This document shows, in pieces, positions 13,745 to 15,095 of a stretch of 15,095 bases of DNA. How positions within the stretch are numbered: position 1 is the stretch's first letter; each line of letters starts with the position of its first letter. Under the pieces are notes generated by a model, which saw only the letters and a list, made by a program, of their open reading frames with translations, made no database searches and had not been told where the DNA came from. This stretch comes from Flavipsychrobacter stenotrophus (GTDB lineage: Bacteria; Bacteroidota; Bacteroidia; Chitinophagales; Chitinophagaceae). The stretch covers positions 1-15,095 of the forward strand of contig CANCOG010000055.1 of assembly GCA_947379685.1 (NCBI GenBank), read 5' to 3'. The position numbers and the translations under genes were made by a program.

Positions 13745-14530
13745 CTATAGCTTACTTACAGTAACAATTGGCCCAAGCGGCACGCCAGCCTTGGGTTGGG
13801 TTGTGAGTTCAGGTGCAAAATACTGGCTGATGGCTCCGTCGAAATACAGGGCGTTGTCACAACCCAGATAGTCGCGGTACAGCTCTGCAAATTCATAAAA
13901 ATTCACCATGTCGTCTGAAACTACAAATACCACCTCGTTCTTCTGATTCACGCCAACACCATTTCTGATATTCAGATTGACTGAATTTTTGGTGAAGTTC
14001 TTATTGAAGTTACGCCCGGCCACCAGCATCGGGCCTGACTGTGTTGCATAATAGGCGTCAGGTTTCTTAGTGACGAATTCTTGCGTGGTAAGTATATGCG
14101 CATCATTTCCTTTCCCGAGATAGAAGACACCATTAGGCTGCATAGTGAAGTTGCCGGTGCCCTTGCTTACTGCATTTATTTTATGCTGCAGCTTGCCCTG
14201 TGCAACCATTAGGCCAATAGCATGGCGCTTCTCATCGTACATACCTCCATTGCACGCAAAAAGAAGTCCGGCCTTTTTTGATTGGTACAAACTTGTAAAA
14301 TCATAAACCCCATCACCCGCGTCCAATTTATTAAACACCTCAATTTTATATTTATGAGGATCGAAAGTAGCAACAAAGTAGTGCTTACCCCGGAAGCTAA
14401 CCAGCTTAAATACCCCACTTTTACCCAAAGCACGTTCATCCTTTGATGGCGCAACTTTAACCTGGGACTGGCAACTATATGTGCTCACGCAAAATAACAA
14501 CGCGAATACAAGAACAACTTTCGAAAACAT
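13745..14530 (-). CDS. Phosphodiester glycosidase family protein, probable lipoprotein
   Basis: 261 residues. The signal peptide (MFSKVVLVFALLFCVS) ends in TYSC, so Cys20 may be lipidated, although Tyr at -2 is not ideal for a lipobox. The body matches the NAGPA/phosphodiester glycosidase fold (also called DUF2233): ACNGGMYDE (92-100), TQSGPMLV (163-170), RNGVGVN (189-195), and GCDNALYFDGAISQYF (223-238) with the conserved Asp and Gly. Family members remove N-acetylglucosamine from phosphodiesters, or cleave related exopolysaccharide linkages. A role on envelope or imported glycans is likely, the exact substrate unknown. The start at 14530 places the signal peptide first; an in-frame TTG at 14563 would add 11 residues. 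It converges on the NTF2-like gene with 23 bases between stops. Confidence 0.88.
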   Translation of the reverse strand: MFSKVVLVFALLFCVSTYSCQSQVKVAPSKDERALGKSGVFKLVSFRGKHYFVATFDPHKYKIEVFNKLDAGDGVYDFTSLYQSKKAGLLFACNGGMYDEKRHAIGLMVAQGKLQHKINAVSKGTGNFTMQPNGVFYLGKGNDAHILTTQEFVTKKPDAYYATQSGPMLVAGRNFNKNFTKNSVNLNIRNGVGVNQKNEVVFVVSDDMVNFYEFAELYRDYLGCDNALYFDGAISQYFAPELTTQPKAGVPLGPIVTVSKL

Positions 14531-14686
14531 GCAGTTTGTTTGAAGCACGAATGTACGCGACAAACTATTAACCCGAAGCAGCTAGTCAACACCGAAAGTG
14601 CCGTTACCACGCATGTGTGAATTATGCAACTTATTTAAAAAGTAATGCAACAGTGGAGCCTGCAGGTGAGCCTACCTTTACACTGC

Positions 14687-14696
14687 GTTGTACAAC
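14687..14696. promoter_or_regulatory. Palindrome upstream of the right-edge gene
   Basis: GTTGTACAAC is a perfect 10-bp palindrome 22 bases before the ATG at 14719. Further upstream ATGCAAC occurs twice as a direct repeat (14624-14630 and 14645-14651), 21 bases apart, which is two helical turns. These could be regulator-binding sites; no regulator is identified. A near-match -7 box TACCTTTA is at 14673-14680 without a clear -33 box. Confidence 0.3.
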
Positions 14697-14718
14697 ACCC
14701 GCGAAACCGAAGAACAAT

Positions 14719-15095
14719 ATGTCCAAAGATCACAACAAACACGAGCACAAGGGAGAGGGATTAAGATTGGTCGGCAACCCTGAAAAAATGATCAACCTGT
14801 TACTATCGTCTCCAGTGGAAAAAGAATGGGTAACAGATGAAATAAATAATCACGGACCAAAACACAAACAGGTTCTAACAGCATTAATGCTCAGGCGGCT
14901 ATTGAAACTTGTACAAAGGGTGGAGCAAACTACGGGAACGAAATTCACAGCACAGGAAGGGTGCAAACTTTTTGTCACTAAAAAGGATGAAGAATTACTG
15001 TTGCCAATACGACTACCAGTTCATAAGGGAATAAACACCGATGTGCAAGGCGTTGTTGATGCAATAGCACATGCACCCGAGCACGAAGCATTGGC
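14719..15095 (+). CDS. N-terminal part of an unrecognised protein (runs off right edge)
   Basis: From ATG 14719 the frame stays open for 125 codons to the window edge with no stop. The start context AGAACAATATG is A-rich. The protein is hydrophilic and basic; it opens with a His/Lys-rich stretch (SKDHNKHEHKGEG) and has no signal peptide, so it is cytoplasmic. Probable helices lie at about residues 23-45 and 50-72 (KQVLTALMLRRLLKLVQRVEQ), followed by a mixed region and an A/H-rich end. I see no motif that names a family. The length without a stop and the clean start make a real gene likely. It is divergent from the phosphodiester glycosidase gene, with a 188-base shared upstream region. Confidence 0.65.
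   Translation, partial: MSKDHNKHEHKGEGLRLVGNPEKMINLLLSSPVEKEWVTDEINNHGPKHKQVLTALMLRRLLKLVQRVEQTTGTKFTAQEGCKLFVTKKDEELLLPIRLPVHKGINTDVQGVVDAIAHAPEHEAL

Noticed and set aside
14531..14600. Promoter for the phosphodiester glycosidase gene in TAATAGTTTG on the minus strand
   Set aside because: The spacing within the box does not fit TAnnTTTG, and no -33 box is evident.

Overview
The window reads as a chromosomal segment of a Bacteroidota bacterium, probably of the Chitinophagaceae/Chitinophagales type. The evidence is a secreted protein with a type IX secretion C-terminal sorting domain, promoters of the Bacteroidota TTTG / TAnnTTTG type, A-rich sequence instead of Shine-Dalgarno sites before most starts, tRNA genes without an encoded CCA end, and a PadR regulator next to a PspC-domain membrane protein. 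Placement below phylum level is inference.

Layout. Positions 1-1271 hold the first 21 codons of an exported protein (minus strand, running off the left edge), a non-coding stretch rich in inverted repeats, and a T9SS cargo protein (minus). Positions 1496-3517 are a tRNA-Thr(TGT)-Tyr(GTA)-Gly(TCC)-Thr(GGT)-tuf transcription unit with a well-matched promoter and a strong intrinsic terminator. This is the same tRNA order as the thrU-tyrU-glyT-thrT-tufB operon of Escherichia coli, but no tRNA-Trp-secE-nusG follows. Next come a small exported protein of unknown function (plus), a bidirectional terminator, sucC (minus) and a cytoplasmic cyclophilin-type peptidyl-prolyl isomerase (minus), the last two each with its own promoter candidate.

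Positions 6423-8311 are a probable two-gene unit of an alpha/beta hydrolase and a sulfotransferase-like protein, closed by a terminator. A small membrane protein (minus) converges on it. Positions 9057-10102 hold two tandem, clearly related lipoproteins of unknown function that share a CxxCxPP motif. A GNAT acetyltransferase follows on the minus strand.

Positions 10873-13721 form a PadR regulator, a double-PspC membrane protein and an exported NTF2-like protein. Their promoter carries a perfect 10-bp palindrome between its two boxes, suggesting autoregulation of a membrane-stress type unit. A probable lipoprotein phosphodiester glycosidase (minus) and the open 5' part of an unrecognised gene (plus, running off the right edge) close the window.

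Most of the window is housekeeping and ordinary accessory material. I see no insertion sequence, prophage, CRISPR array or recognisable defence system. The least explained items are the tandem lipoprotein pair, the Trp/His-rich insert in the second PspC domain, the repeat-rich 290-390 region and the unidentified right-edge gene.
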